NCBI GenBank assembly: GCA_021733665.1
Contig: JAHREI010000002.1
Coordinates: 496,001-560,000, forward strand
Length of the DNA stretch: 64,000 nt
Direction of reading: 5' to 3'
Source: Bacillus subtilis
GTDB lineage: Bacteria; Pseudomonadota; Alphaproteobacteria; Rhizobiales; Rhizobiaceae
Part shown: positions 8,964-16,444 of the stretch, piece after piece
Numbering within the stretch: the first letter of the stretch is position 1
Layout of the letters: each line of letters begins with the position of its first letter
Position numbers and translations under genes: made by a program
Notes under the pieces: model-generated
Told to the model about the DNA's origin: nothing
Database searches by the model: none
What the model saw: the letters and a program-made list of their open reading frames with translations, nothing else

Positions 8964-9287
8964 TCAGATCTCGCTGACGTCGAAGGATGCATTGAAGCCT
9001 TCAAAACGCCAGACCACCTGCGCGATAGATTTATCATAAGGATTATAATCTGACCGCGCCCGTAAAAAACGCTTCTGCATCAAAACGGCATTTGAAATGA
9101 GTGGCACATGAAATTGCTGCCAGCCTGTTTCATGGCGATGTGATACAACCCAGCCGTTTAAAACCATATCACCATCCGGCGAGTAGCCGAGCAGATACGG
9201 TTCCACCATCCAGCGAAGTGATTTATAAATAAAACGAATTTGTCTTCTCTGCCTAATAGCATCACAGAGTATTGGAAATGCCAGCAT
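8964..9287 (-). CDS. Short WYL-like domain protein, 107 aa
   Basis: The ATG at 9287 has an excellent ribosome binding site (GGGAGGG, 5 nt upstream). The product starts MLAFPILCDAIRQRRQIRFI and continues with a W-x-VEPYLLGYSPDGDMVLNGW pattern that resembles the SH3-like WYL ligand-sensing domain of transcription regulators and phage-defence regulators. It has no HTH domain, so it is a stand-alone sensor-like module. The assignment to WYL is by pattern only and could be wrong. Neighbours (a GST and a small membrane protein) give no hint of function. The region upstream (9288-9545) is very AT-rich. Confidence 0.65.
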   Translation of the reverse strand: MLAFPILCDAIRQRRQIRFIYKSLRWMVEPYLLGYSPDGDMVLNGWVVSHRHETGWQQFHVPLISNAVLMQKRFLRARSDYNPYDKSIAQVVWRFEGFNASFDVSEI

Positions 9288-9545
9288 GCGGTCCCTCCCG
9301 CTAATGCGGACGCAATGGCAGATTTTAAAAATATTTTCAATATTAAGAGACAGAAATTATACTATAGTTATAGAAAAATATTTAGTTTAAGTATCAGTAA
9401 TTTAAGCATTATAAATATTAACGAAACATTTTTTCGACATAAAATCATATAAATAAAACAATCTTTATTAATATTGAATTTTTGATAATGCATTGTAAAT
9501 TTTAAAGAACAGTCGTGAAAACGATCTGAAGAAAAGGAGCACACT

Positions 9546-9764
9546 GTGATTTTCAAGGCAACAACACTGATAGTGTCGCTATTATTAATAGGGCTACCAC
9601 TTTCGGTTGCAATCGCAGCTTTTGCTGAAAGAAAATATCTGAAAAGCCAATCCGGCACTCAATATGCTGAAATGAAAGCCTTTGGTATCTGGATCATATC
9701 CCTGATTACTATTTTCAGTATTTCACTGTTATTTATTAATATTATAGCGAATTACATGACTTGA
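9546..9764 (+). CDS. Small two-TM membrane protein, 72 aa
   Basis: Unrecognised small membrane protein. The GTG start at 9546 is preceded by AAGGAG with a 6-nt gap. The product has an N-terminal hydrophobic helix (TTLIVSLLLIGLPLSVAIAAF), a short charged loop (ERKYLKSQSGTQYAEMKAF) and a second hydrophobic helix (GIWIISLITIFSISLLFINII). The DNA before it (9288-9545) is strikingly AT-rich, suggesting a strong promoter region or acquired DNA. Function unknown. Confidence 0.6.
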   Translation: MIFKATTLIVSLLLIGLPLSVAIAAFAERKYLKSQSGTQYAEMKAFGIWIISLITIFSISLLFINIIANYMT

Positions 9765-9771
9765 TCGTCCC

Positions 9772-9804
9772 CCATCTCTCCGAAGTTATTACTGCGGAGA
9801 GATG
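9772..9804. terminator. Hairpin between convergent genes
   Basis: CCATCTCTCCG pairs with CGGAGAGATGG (11 bp) around 11 nt, between the small membrane protein gene and the convergent doxX-like gene. T runs are weak on both sides, so it is a probable but not certain shared terminator. Confidence 0.55.
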
Positions 9805-9820
9805 GCAAATTTGAAGAGTC

Positions 9821-10237
9821 TCAAGAGCCCGAATATTTTGTTTTATGGCGATAGTAGGCAGCATATACCGCTAAACCACCAATCACAGATATATGCTCAA
9901 GTGCCACGGTTATATCCCGAAAAGCCTCCTCACCGCTCTTTGCCCAGAACGGATGTGCAATCGGAATTGTCAGCACTGTAAAAACAGCAAGCGCACCTGT
10001 GGCCAACCACACACCTCTGTTACAGATAATCATCAGCGAGGCGCCGATCTGCAGGATCAGCGTGGCTATATTATAGGCCCAACCCGGTTGCAGGCCGAAG
10101 TCATCCATAATGCCTGCACTGGCTGTAAAGTCGAATAATTTACCCAGACCGCTTGTCCAAAACACCAGTGTCAGCAGAATACGTGCCAAAACATCGAACC
10201 ACTGCGCATCCAGTATTCTTGTAATCATGACCGGCAT
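9821..10237 (-). CDS. DoxX-family membrane protein
   Basis: Four-helix integral membrane protein of the DoxX/SURF4 group, 138 aa. Visible are the ARILLTLVFWTSGLGKLFDF first helix with the family G-KL-F signature, then ILQIGASLMIICN, ATGALAVFTVLTIPIAHPFW and the last helix VIGGLAVYAAYY. In other bacteria DoxX proteins have been linked to respiration and oxidative stress. Here the gene is the second ORF after a SoxR-type promoter (10494-10524), two codon-widths after a 34-codon ORF whose stop lies 4 nt before the doxX start. It has its own GGGGTG ribosome binding site. Membership of the redox-stress regulon is therefore a sequence-based inference. Confidence 0.85.
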   Translation of the reverse strand: MPVMITRILDAQWFDVLARILLTLVFWTSGLGKLFDFTASAGIMDDFGLQPGWAYNIATLILQIGASLMIICNRGVWLATGALAVFTVLTIPIAHPFWAKSGEEAFRDITVALEHISVIGGLAVYAAYYRHKTKYSGS

Positions 10238-10241
10238 TTCA

Positions 10242-10346
10242 TCACCCCTTATGGCCTGAGAGGCGCTTGATTTTCATGGTGTTGAAATGTGTCGCGGACA
10301 GAGTGGCTGCAGTCGCCGGTTTTGTATCAGTTCCATCTCTATTCAT
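10242..10346 (-). CDS. Putative 34-aa leader/small protein, first ORF of the SoxR-controlled unit
   Basis: On the minus strand an ATG at 10346 follows TTTGGAGAG (GGAG about 8 nt upstream) and opens 34 codons ending in TGA at 10242, just before the doxX start at 10237. The peptide begins MNRDGTDTKPATAATLSATH and ends with a basic tail (MKIKRLSGHKG). It has no Cys, no membrane segment and no signal peptide. The close spacing to doxX suggests translational coupling. I recognise no homologue. It may be a real stress small protein or only a leader peptide. Confidence 0.4.
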   Translation of the reverse strand: MNRDGTDTKPATAATLSATHFNTMKIKRLSGHKG

Positions 10347-10493
10347 GTCGGCTCTCCAAAAGCGATAAAACGCAAAGGGGTCTTTGCGACCACATGCCTG
10401 CGCCGGTTTGCACCAATGCGGAAATCATGCGGCACTTGAAAAGAATGCCGGCAACAACTGCCAAATTGACCAGTTGTCGCAAGCACCGACACG

Positions 10494-10524
10494 CTTATAA
10501 AACCTCAAGATAAGTTGAGGTCAA
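10494..10524 (-). promoter_or_regulatory. SoxR-type promoter and operator for the small ORF-doxX unit
   Basis: CCTCAAGATAAGTTGAGG (10503-10520) is an imperfect 18-bp dyad of the SoxR-box type (CCTCAAGTTAACTTGAGG-like). It sits inside a minus-strand promoter with -35 TTGACC (10524-10519) and -10 TATAAG (10499-10494). The spacer is 19 bp, the abnormal length that MerR-family activators such as SoxR correct by DNA twisting. Confidence 0.82.
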
Positions 10525-10555
10525 GCATTAAATATAAAAAACTTTATTCGCTAAT

Positions 10556-11014
10556 TCAGAGATTTTTTTGTACTAAACGCTGCGGCCCTACACCTTGTTG
10601 TGCCAACCGGTCATCCGGGTTTCGTAACGGGCAATCCGCCAATGAAAGACAACCACAGCCGATACAAGTGGCAATCTGGTCACGTAATTGCATCAGGCTG
10701 ACAATACGTTCTTCCAGCATATCTTTCCATTTATTGGTAAATTGCCGCCAGTCGCGTGCAGTCGGCACATGGTCATGCGGCAAATCCTTCAGTGCATCAT
10801 GAATAATAGCGAGCGAAATCCCTGCCCGCTGCGCAATCCGGATAATCGCAATACGCCGCAACACCGCGCGATGATAACGCCGCTGATTTCCGGCTGTACG
10901 CCAGCCGGCGATCAGCTCTTTTGTTTCATAAAAATGGATTGTGGAAACCGGAATACCGCTGCGGCGGGCAACATCACCCACTGTCAGCGTATCTTTTAGC
11001 TTGCCGGAACTCAT
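10556..11014 (-). CDS. soxR: Redox-sensing transcriptional activator SoxR
   Basis: MerR-family regulator with a [2Fe-2S] cluster that senses redox-cycling compounds. The 152-residue protein has the winged-HTH (TVGDVARRSGIPVSTIHFYE, then GNQRRYHRAVLRRI), a dimerisation helix (KDMLEERIVSLMQLRDQI) and the cluster motif with Cys at 117, 120, 122 and 128 (CIGCGCLSLADC). I chose the ATG at 11014 because TTGAGGT, the end of the SoxR box, is a good ribosome binding site for it; the ATG at 11020 would be only 1 nt from that site. One SoxR box overlaps its own promoter and a second drives the downstream doxX unit, so its local targets are evident. Confidence 0.95.
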   Translation of the reverse strand: MSSGKLKDTLTVGDVARRSGIPVSTIHFYETKELIAGWRTAGNQRRYHRAVLRRIAIIRIAQRAGISLAIIHDALKDLPHDHVPTARDWRQFTNKWKDMLEERIVSLMQLRDQIATCIGCGCLSLADCPLRNPDDRLAQQGVGPQRLVQKNL

Positions 11015-11021
11015 AGTCATA

Positions 11022-11039
11022 CCTCAATTATAGTTGAGG
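11022..11039 (-). promoter_or_regulatory. SoxR box in the soxR promoter
   Basis: The perfect-arm dyad CCTCAATTATAGTTGAGG overlaps a minus-strand -10 (TATAAT, 11032-11027), with a possible -35 TTTTGA 16 bp upstream. This position fits autoregulation of soxR. The promoter-distal arm also provides the ribosome binding site of soxR. Confidence 0.8.
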
Positions 11040-11085
11040 TAATTTAAATCAAAATATTCCGCAAAAACAGGTATTCACGAAAATA

Positions 11086-12837
11086 TCATGCTGAGTAGCG
11101 TTGCTCCCCTGCCATCCATGTTTCACTGACTTTAATTTTGCCAATATCGGCTACACCGCTGGTCGGATCATGCTCGAGAATAGCGAAGTCTGCATATTTC
11201 CCGACTTCAATACTGCCGACAATATCATCCATATGACAGTGCCATGCAGCATCAATTGTTACAGCGCGTAAAGCCGCATCCGCTGAGATACATTCATCAG
11301 AGAAGAAAACTCCACCGCCTTCATTCATGATGCGGCTCACTGCGTCCTGCATATAACGTAAGGGCTCAATCGGCGTTACACTCCAGTCGGAATGTAAGGA
11401 AATTCGTAATCCTGCAGCCAGAGCAGAGGCACATGGATCATAATATTTTGCGCGTTCCGGCCCCAGAATGCGATCGCGGAAAGCTTTTCCCCACCACCGT
11501 ACATGTCCGATCAGAAATGACGGTGACAAACCGAGCTGCACCATTTTCTCCATCTGCTCCGGATGGAATACGCTGCAATGCTCAATCCTGTGTCTGAGAT
11601 TATTTTCGCCCTCATTTTGCAACACTGCCTGATAGGCCTCAAGCACCGTATCAATTGCCGCATCGCCATTGGCATGCACGCCAACCTGCCAACCGCCTTT
11701 ATGCGCCCGCTGGATTACTGCTGTGATCTGCTCAAGACTGTAATTCAGTGTGCCGCGACTGTTTTTGTCGAGATAATTCTCGCGCTGATAGCCGGTTTCC
11801 GCCTGATTGGAACCATCCGCCCAAGCTTTGATGCCACCAATCCGGAACAGATCATTGCCATGGCCGGGTTTGATACCAATTTTGTCCCATTCATCCATCA
11901 GTGTTGAAATCAGCATACCGCGATAGCGTACCGGAGGATTATCAGCCATGACTGCATCAAGCAGAGCAATATCATTCGTGCCGGACAGCATGCCAATACT
12001 GCAATCATGCAGGCTGGTACAGCCAACCGATGCCGCATGATCAAACATATTACGAATACGCTTCTGAATTTCCTGTGCCGTCGGCTGAGGCATTTTTGCG
12101 ATAAACGGCTCTTGCGCCGCGCTCTCTTCCAGCCTGCCGCTGAGCTTACCGTTAGTATCACGTACAAAACGCGCGCCTGACGGGTCCTTAACTTCTTCGG
12201 TAACGCCGGACAGTTTCATTGCGAAACTATTGGCATAAGCAATATGACCATTACTCTCGATCATGAAAAACGGATTATCAGGCGCTAAAGCATCCAGTTC
12301 AGCCAAAGTCGGCGGACGCGCATCCAGCGTAATACTCGGGTCAAAATTTTTGGCACGAATCCAGTCTCCGGATTTTGCCTTTGCCGCACCTTCCTGCAAC
12401 TGCGTCCAAACCTCAGCAAAGCTCGGTGTGGCCATCGGGCTGACATCAATCCAGTCGTCCAGCACCACAAATGTTGAATGCATATGCGGATCAATCAAGC
12501 CCGGTGTCAGTGTACGCCCCTGAAGGTCAATGATCCGCGTTTGAGCACCCCTCAGCGCCAGCACATCATCAGCTTTGCCAACACCGATAATCTTATCGCC
12601 ACGAATAGCGACAGCCTCTGCATGGGTATTATCCTTATTAACAGTAAGAATTGTGCCGCCCTTGAAAATGATATCAGCGGGGCCGTCAGCTGGTGAAGCG
12701 GCCAATGCAGAACCACCACTTAAGACCGGAGCAGCAAAAACGGATGTCGCGGCCACGCCCATATATTTCAGGAAATTGCGCCGTGAGGCTGCATTTTTAA
12801 GAATGGCTGTGACGGCGGGATTACAGGCTAAACACAT
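11086..12837 (-). CDS. Tat-exported amidohydrolase (amidohydrolase 3, YtcJ-like)
   Basis: Metal-dependent hydrolase of the amidohydrolase superfamily, about 583 aa. The N-terminus holds a twin-arginine signal (SRRNFLK, then GVAATSVFAAPVLSGGSALAA), so the enzyme is expected to be folded before export to the periplasm. The mature part shows the metal-binding HMHS motif after TPGLIDPHMHS, GGIKAWADGSNQAETG, the VHANGDAAID histidine and HSDWSVTPIEPL. The start at 12837 has AAGGGG upstream; an upstream in-frame start would add 17 residues. A Cys pair (MCLACNP) precedes the Tat motif. Family members act on diverse amides and N-substituted compounds; substrate cannot be read here. It lies between soxR and a polyamine deacetylase. 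Confidence 0.86.
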   Translation of the reverse strand: MCLACNPAVTAILKNAASRRNFLKYMGVAATSVFAAPVLSGGSALAASPADGPADIIFKGGTILTVNKDNTHAEAVAIRGDKIIGVGKADDVLALRGAQTRIIDLQGRTLTPGLIDPHMHSTFVVLDDWIDVSPMATPSFAEVWTQLQEGAAKAKSGDWIRAKNFDPSITLDARPPTLAELDALAPDNPFFMIESNGHIAYANSFAMKLSGVTEEVKDPSGARFVRDTNGKLSGRLEESAAQEPFIAKMPQPTAQEIQKRIRNMFDHAASVGCTSLHDCSIGMLSGTNDIALLDAVMADNPPVRYRGMLISTLMDEWDKIGIKPGHGNDLFRIGGIKAWADGSNQAETGYQRENYLDKNSRGTLNYSLEQITAVIQRAHKGGWQVGVHANGDAAIDTVLEAYQAVLQNEGENNLRHRIEHCSVFHPEQMEKMVQLGLSPSFLIGHVRWWGKAFRDRILGPERAKYYDPCASALAAGLRISLHSDWSVTPIEPLRYMQDAVSRIMNEGGGVFFSDECISADAALRAVTIDAAWHCHMDDIVGSIEVGKYADFAILEHDPTSGVADIGKIKVSETWMAGEQRYSA

Positions 12838-13057
12838 CAGATATCCCCTTTTAAGGATGATTGAAGGCCGGATTACTCCTGAATGCAATGTAAAGCTATG
12901 AGAAGGAAAATCATTAAAAATGCAGATTTAAAAGTCTGAATAGATTCCGTAGGTTAGTTTAGAAATTTTTATTCAATATACATAAACGCATTTTCAGCGG
13001 AACAGCAATATTCAGTTTACGGTTCATTTTTTATTATAAGAAGATAAAACCTTATAT

Positions 13058-13084
13058 AAGCGGGTGACATATATTCACCCGCTT
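13058..13084 (-). terminator. Hairpin after the deacetylase gene
   Basis: AAGCGGGTGA pairs perfectly with TCACCCGCTT around 7 nt, 20 bp past the stop of the deacetylase gene. The following minus-strand sequence is only moderately T-rich. Confidence 0.65.
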
Positions 13085-13103
13085 GTAGTAATTCTGATAA
13101 TAA

Positions 13104-14123
13104 TCAGCCACCAAATCCACGCAGAAAATGCGTGAGATTTCCGCCGAGCTGATCACAAATATAGCCGCCTTCCTGCACAATCACAGTCGGCAGCTTCAGA
13201 CTGGCGCATTTCTGAGCAATACTGGTGAAGCCTTGCTCATTAACGGTAAAGCCGCCAAACGGATCATGCTCGGAAGCATCAAGCCCGAGAGCCACCACCA
13301 AAGCACCGGGGCGATAGGCACGAATACGATCCAGTGCCAGATCCAGTGCATCGAGAAACTCCTGATTGCCGGAACCACGCGCCAAAGGCAGGTTGTAATT
13401 ATAGCCAAGCCCCGCACCCTCGCCGCGCTCCGATGCATATCCCCAGAAGAACGGATAGAACACCGACGGATCAACATGGATGGAAACCGTCATCACATCT
13501 GCACGATGGTAGAAAATGCCCTGCGTGCCGTTGCCATGGTGCAAATCAACATCAAGAATGACGACGCGATCATGGCTCTCACGCAGAATTTGCGCGGCAA
13601 TCGCCGAATTGTTCAGAAAGCAAAATCCGCCAGCCATGTCAGCATAGGCATGGTGACCGGGCGGGCGGCACAGCGCATAGGCTGCAGGCTCACCATTTTG
13701 CACCAGTTTAGCGGCTTCAATCGCAGTCTGCGCGCTCCAATAGGCCGAATTCCACGTATCGGCAGCAATCGGACATGCAGTATCGGCCATATGGTAACCT
13801 GCACGGCCAACCGGTGATGTCGGATAGGAAAAATCACGACGGTTCGGATGGATGTTCGGAATGACTTCATCCGATGCACCATTGATTGTCTGCCACTGGC
13901 CGTAAATGGTCTGCAGAAACTCCAGATATTCAGGGCTATGCACAGCACTCACCGCCGTCAGACCGTGATCCTGCGCTGCAATCATTGAAAGTCCAGCATC
14001 ATTTACGCCGGTCAGAAGTCGCTGTATGCGCTCAGGTACTTCGGGATTAGGCTTACGTGCACCAGCCGAGAGAAACATAGCCGGATTATGCGCGCGCTGA
14101 GGCTCAGCAAATGTAAATTTCAT
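13104..14123 (-). CDS. Histone-deacetylase-family acetylpolyamine amidohydrolase
   Basis: Zinc amidohydrolase of the arginase/HDAC fold that removes acetyl groups from small amines such as acetylputrescine (family knowledge). The 339-residue product has the paired histidines CRPPGHHAYADMAGGFCF, the zinc ligands in VILDVDLHHGNGTQGIFY and the late Asp in LGLDASEHDPFGG, plus the QEGGYICDQLG end. All catalytic motifs look intact. A GAGGAGG element lies about 10 nt upstream of the ATG. It stands between the Tat amidohydrolase and the acyltransferase without clear co-transcription. Substrate in this organism is inferred. Confidence 0.9.
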   Translation of the reverse strand: MKFTFAEPQRAHNPAMFLSAGARKPNPEVPERIQRLLTGVNDAGLSMIAAQDHGLTAVSAVHSPEYLEFLQTIYGQWQTINGASDEVIPNIHPNRRDFSYPTSPVGRAGYHMADTACPIAADTWNSAYWSAQTAIEAAKLVQNGEPAAYALCRPPGHHAYADMAGGFCFLNNSAIAAQILRESHDRVVILDVDLHHGNGTQGIFYHRADVMTVSIHVDPSVFYPFFWGYASERGEGAGLGYNYNLPLARGSGNQEFLDALDLALDRIRAYRPGALVVALGLDASEHDPFGGFTVNEQGFTSIAQKCASLKLPTVIVQEGGYICDQLGGNLTHFLRGFGG

Positions 14124-14300
14124 AAATCAGTTTCCTCCTCATAGGAAAATGATTTTTACCGGATTCCTTATATAAGCGGAACCTCTCAAAAAGAGTATTT
14201 TACATGCAGTTCTTATATCTTTTCATCAATATTAATCATCCCCCTCATCAATTATTTAAATTTTAAAACATGTCAACAATACACCATAAATGTTTGAAAT

Positions 14301-15425
14301 ATGGATTTCAGGTGTAGCGTAGTGTCTGACAATAAAAATCAAGCAAATACAATTTATTCTATACAAATATTACGTGCAGTGGCGGCGCTGCTTGTTGTTG
14401 CAGATCACAGCCTTATTCATATTTTCACTGTTTATAATATTCAGCAGCCTTATCATGCTATGGCGTGGAAGCTTGGCGGCATCGGCGTTATGTCATTCTT
14501 CGTTATCAGCGGCTTTGTAATGGCATTGACCAATGACAAAAAATTCGGCGAACCCGGTGAATCTTTACGTTTTATGGTCAACCGTATTATTCGTATTGTA
14601 CCACTTTACTGGGTCATGACTTTCATTGCCGCTGGACTGTTTATTGCTACTGCAAGTAAAGAAATCTCCGTCTTATATATGCTAAAATCCATGTATTTTA
14701 TAGTCCCTGTCGATCCCTCATCAGGAGACATTATACAGCCCGTTTTAGGACCTGGGTGGACTCTCAATTATGAAATGTTTTTCTATCTGATCTTTGCTGT
14801 GTTTCTAGCATTACCCAAAAGAGCAGCCTTGAACGGTTTTACAACCATAATGCTCTCGCTGGTCATCTGGGGAATGACGACCTTACCGTCCTCAGAAATA
14901 AACGACCCGAAAACACTGTTTGGCTTCTACGCTAATCCGCTCTTACTCTTATTCGTTGCGGGTGTCTGGCTGGGTGTTCTTTACAGAAAGCTTGCTTTGT
15001 TTCAGACAGCCAATCTCAACCTGCTTTGGATGTTTTTAGCCGTTCTTTGTGCTATCGCATTTTCATGGTCAACGGATAAAGCAAGCTGGCCGCTTTATTT
15101 GCAACCACTGGAATATGTTATGCCATTCCTCTGTGTCATCATGGCTTTATTATGCCGATTCAAACCAGTCACAATCATTGGCCGTATTGGCGTTCTGTTA
15201 GGAGAGGCCTCTTACAGTATTTACCTGAGCCATATTCTGTTTCTGGCAGTTATCCGTAAAATTGTACCGGTTGCACCGCTTTACGGCACATTCTATTTTG
15301 CAGTCGCATTCATTGGCTCTGCAATTACCGGCATCATGATTTATAAACTGATAGAAATGCCACTCACCCGATTTGTGCGAAAAATCACAACTCCACGAAA
15401 AGTTGCGGCCAGTTTATCAAATTAG
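14301..15425 (+). CDS. Acyltransferase 3 family membrane protein (OafA/ExoZ-like)
   Basis: Integral membrane O-acyltransferase, 374 aa, about ten TM helices. The N-terminal IYSIQILRAVAALLVVADHS is the family signature (R-A-A and the D-H pair). FFVISGFVMALTN, VNRIIRIVPLYWVMTF, PVLGPGWTLNYEMFFYLIFA and EASYSIYLSHILFLAV follow in the expected order. Such enzymes O-acylate surface polysaccharides or lipids. No polysaccharide genes are adjacent, so the acceptor is unknown. Start is uncertain between the ATG at 14301 and a GTG at 14322. The stop codon TAG lies inside a Bru-RS-like repeat, so the repeat may have set the present C-terminus. Confidence 0.85.
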   Translation: MDFRCSVVSDNKNQANTIYSIQILRAVAALLVVADHSLIHIFTVYNIQQPYHAMAWKLGGIGVMSFFVISGFVMALTNDKKFGEPGESLRFMVNRIIRIVPLYWVMTFIAAGLFIATASKEISVLYMLKSMYFIVPVDPSSGDIIQPVLGPGWTLNYEMFFYLIFAVFLALPKRAALNGFTTIMLSLVIWGMTTLPSSEINDPKTLFGFYANPLLLLFVAGVWLGVLYRKLALFQTANLNLLWMFLAVLCAIAFSWSTDKASWPLYLQPLEYVMPFLCVIMALLCRFKPVTIIGRIGVLLGEASYSIYLSHILFLAVIRKIVPVAPLYGTFYFAVAFIGSAITGIMIYKLIEMPLTRFVRKITTPRKVAASLSN

Positions 15426-15528
15426 AGCATAATTCTCTAAACTTGAACCAGTTTGAAATAAAAATATGCTCTAATTTTAGAATATTAGAGCGGCCTTTGC
15501 GTGCCAAGTTTAGCACATAGCGCTCTAG
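15421..15528. repeat. Bru-RS-like double-palindrome repeat, copy 1
   Basis: Two consecutive imperfect hairpins: AGAGCATAATT ... ATATGCTCT (about 15424-15473), then AGAGCGGCC ... GCGCTCT (about 15487-15527). The whole unit is repeated in inverted orientation at 58870-58978 with clear similarity along its length. Size and double-palindrome form resemble the Brucella Bru-RS1/RS2 elements of about 105 bp. Confidence 0.8.
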
Positions 15529-15542
15529 TCTTTGCTGAGATT

Positions 15543-16361
15543 TTACGCTTTTACTTCAAATGCCAGACCGTCATAGGCTGGCTCGATGTTTTCAGGCAAA
15601 GCTGCACGCACAGCATCATAATCCAGCGGCACATGCATATGGGTGAGTATAGCATGGCGCGGTTTCAGACGTGCAATCCAATCCAAAGCTTCATCAAGAC
15701 TGAAATGGCTCGGATGTGTTTTATATTGCAGTGCGTCGATCAGTAAAACATCCAGATTTTCCAATGAAGAAGCGGTTTCCGGCGGGAAAGCGTTCACATC
15801 AGAGCAATAAGCCACATTGCCGATACGAAAACCAAGGCTGGTAATATCGCCATGCACCAATGGCATTGCCTGAAAGCGGATTGCGCCGCCTGCCCCGTTA
15901 ATGCTGAAATCCTCCGTATTGGTGATTTCATGCGCTCTCAGAATTGGCGGATAGCTGGAGCCGTAAGGCGTAGCAAAACAGTAGCCAAAAGCCTCGTAGA
16001 GCCGGTTGAGCGTAAAGCGGTTGGCATAGACCGGCATCAGCTTCTTATTGTCCAGCATGAAGCTGCGCAGATCATCAATGCCGTGGATATGGTCGGCATG
16101 CGGGTGCGTATAAACAACAGCGTCGAGATGACGGTCAGGCTTGCCTTCAAGACCGTCAATGATCTGGGAACGAAAATCCGGCCCCGTATCAATCACCACA
16201 CGCGTTATGCCGGCGCTGCTGACCCGCTCCACCATCAGCGATGCGCGACGACGGCGGTTCTTCGGGTTGAGCGGATTGCAATTTCCCCAATCGCCGTTCG
16301 GACGCGGCACACCCGGAGATGAGCCGCAACCAAGAACTGTAAAGCGATAGAAGTCAGACAT
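15543..16361 (-). CDS. MBL-fold metallo-hydrolase (PhnP-like)
   Basis: Metallo-beta-lactamase fold hydrolase, 272 aa. The metal site is VVYTHPHADHIHGIDDLR, with later ligands in LVHGD, YCSDVN and ILTHMHVPLDY. The N-terminus (FTVLGCGSSPGVPRPNGDWGNC) is typical of the PhnP-like branch, whose characterised member cleaves a cyclic ribose phosphate. There are no phosphonate genes nearby. The gene follows tatD and metG on the same strand, an arrangement common in alphaproteobacteria, and is probably co-expressed with tatD (83-bp gap). Exact substrate unknown. Confidence 0.9.
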   Translation of the reverse strand: MSDFYRFTVLGCGSSPGVPRPNGDWGNCNPLNPKNRRRRASLMVERVSSAGITRVVIDTGPDFRSQIIDGLEGKPDRHLDAVVYTHPHADHIHGIDDLRSFMLDNKKLMPVYANRFTLNRLYEAFGYCFATPYGSSYPPILRAHEITNTEDFSINGAGGAIRFQAMPLVHGDITSLGFRIGNVAYCSDVNAFPPETASSLENLDVLLIDALQYKTHPSHFSLDEALDWIARLKPRHAILTHMHVPLDYDAVRAALPENIEPAYDGLAFEVKA

Positions 16362-16444
16362 ATGTCAATTCCGCTTTTATACGTCTTTTAATATTTAAAT
16401 ATCAAAAGGTTGCAATGTTTTTCTGATAATTTAATTCAGAATCA

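Noticed and set aside
10346-10420. A 29-codon ORF upstream of the SoxR-regulated 34-codon ORF
   Set aside because: It has no ribosome binding site and seems to be a chance frame.
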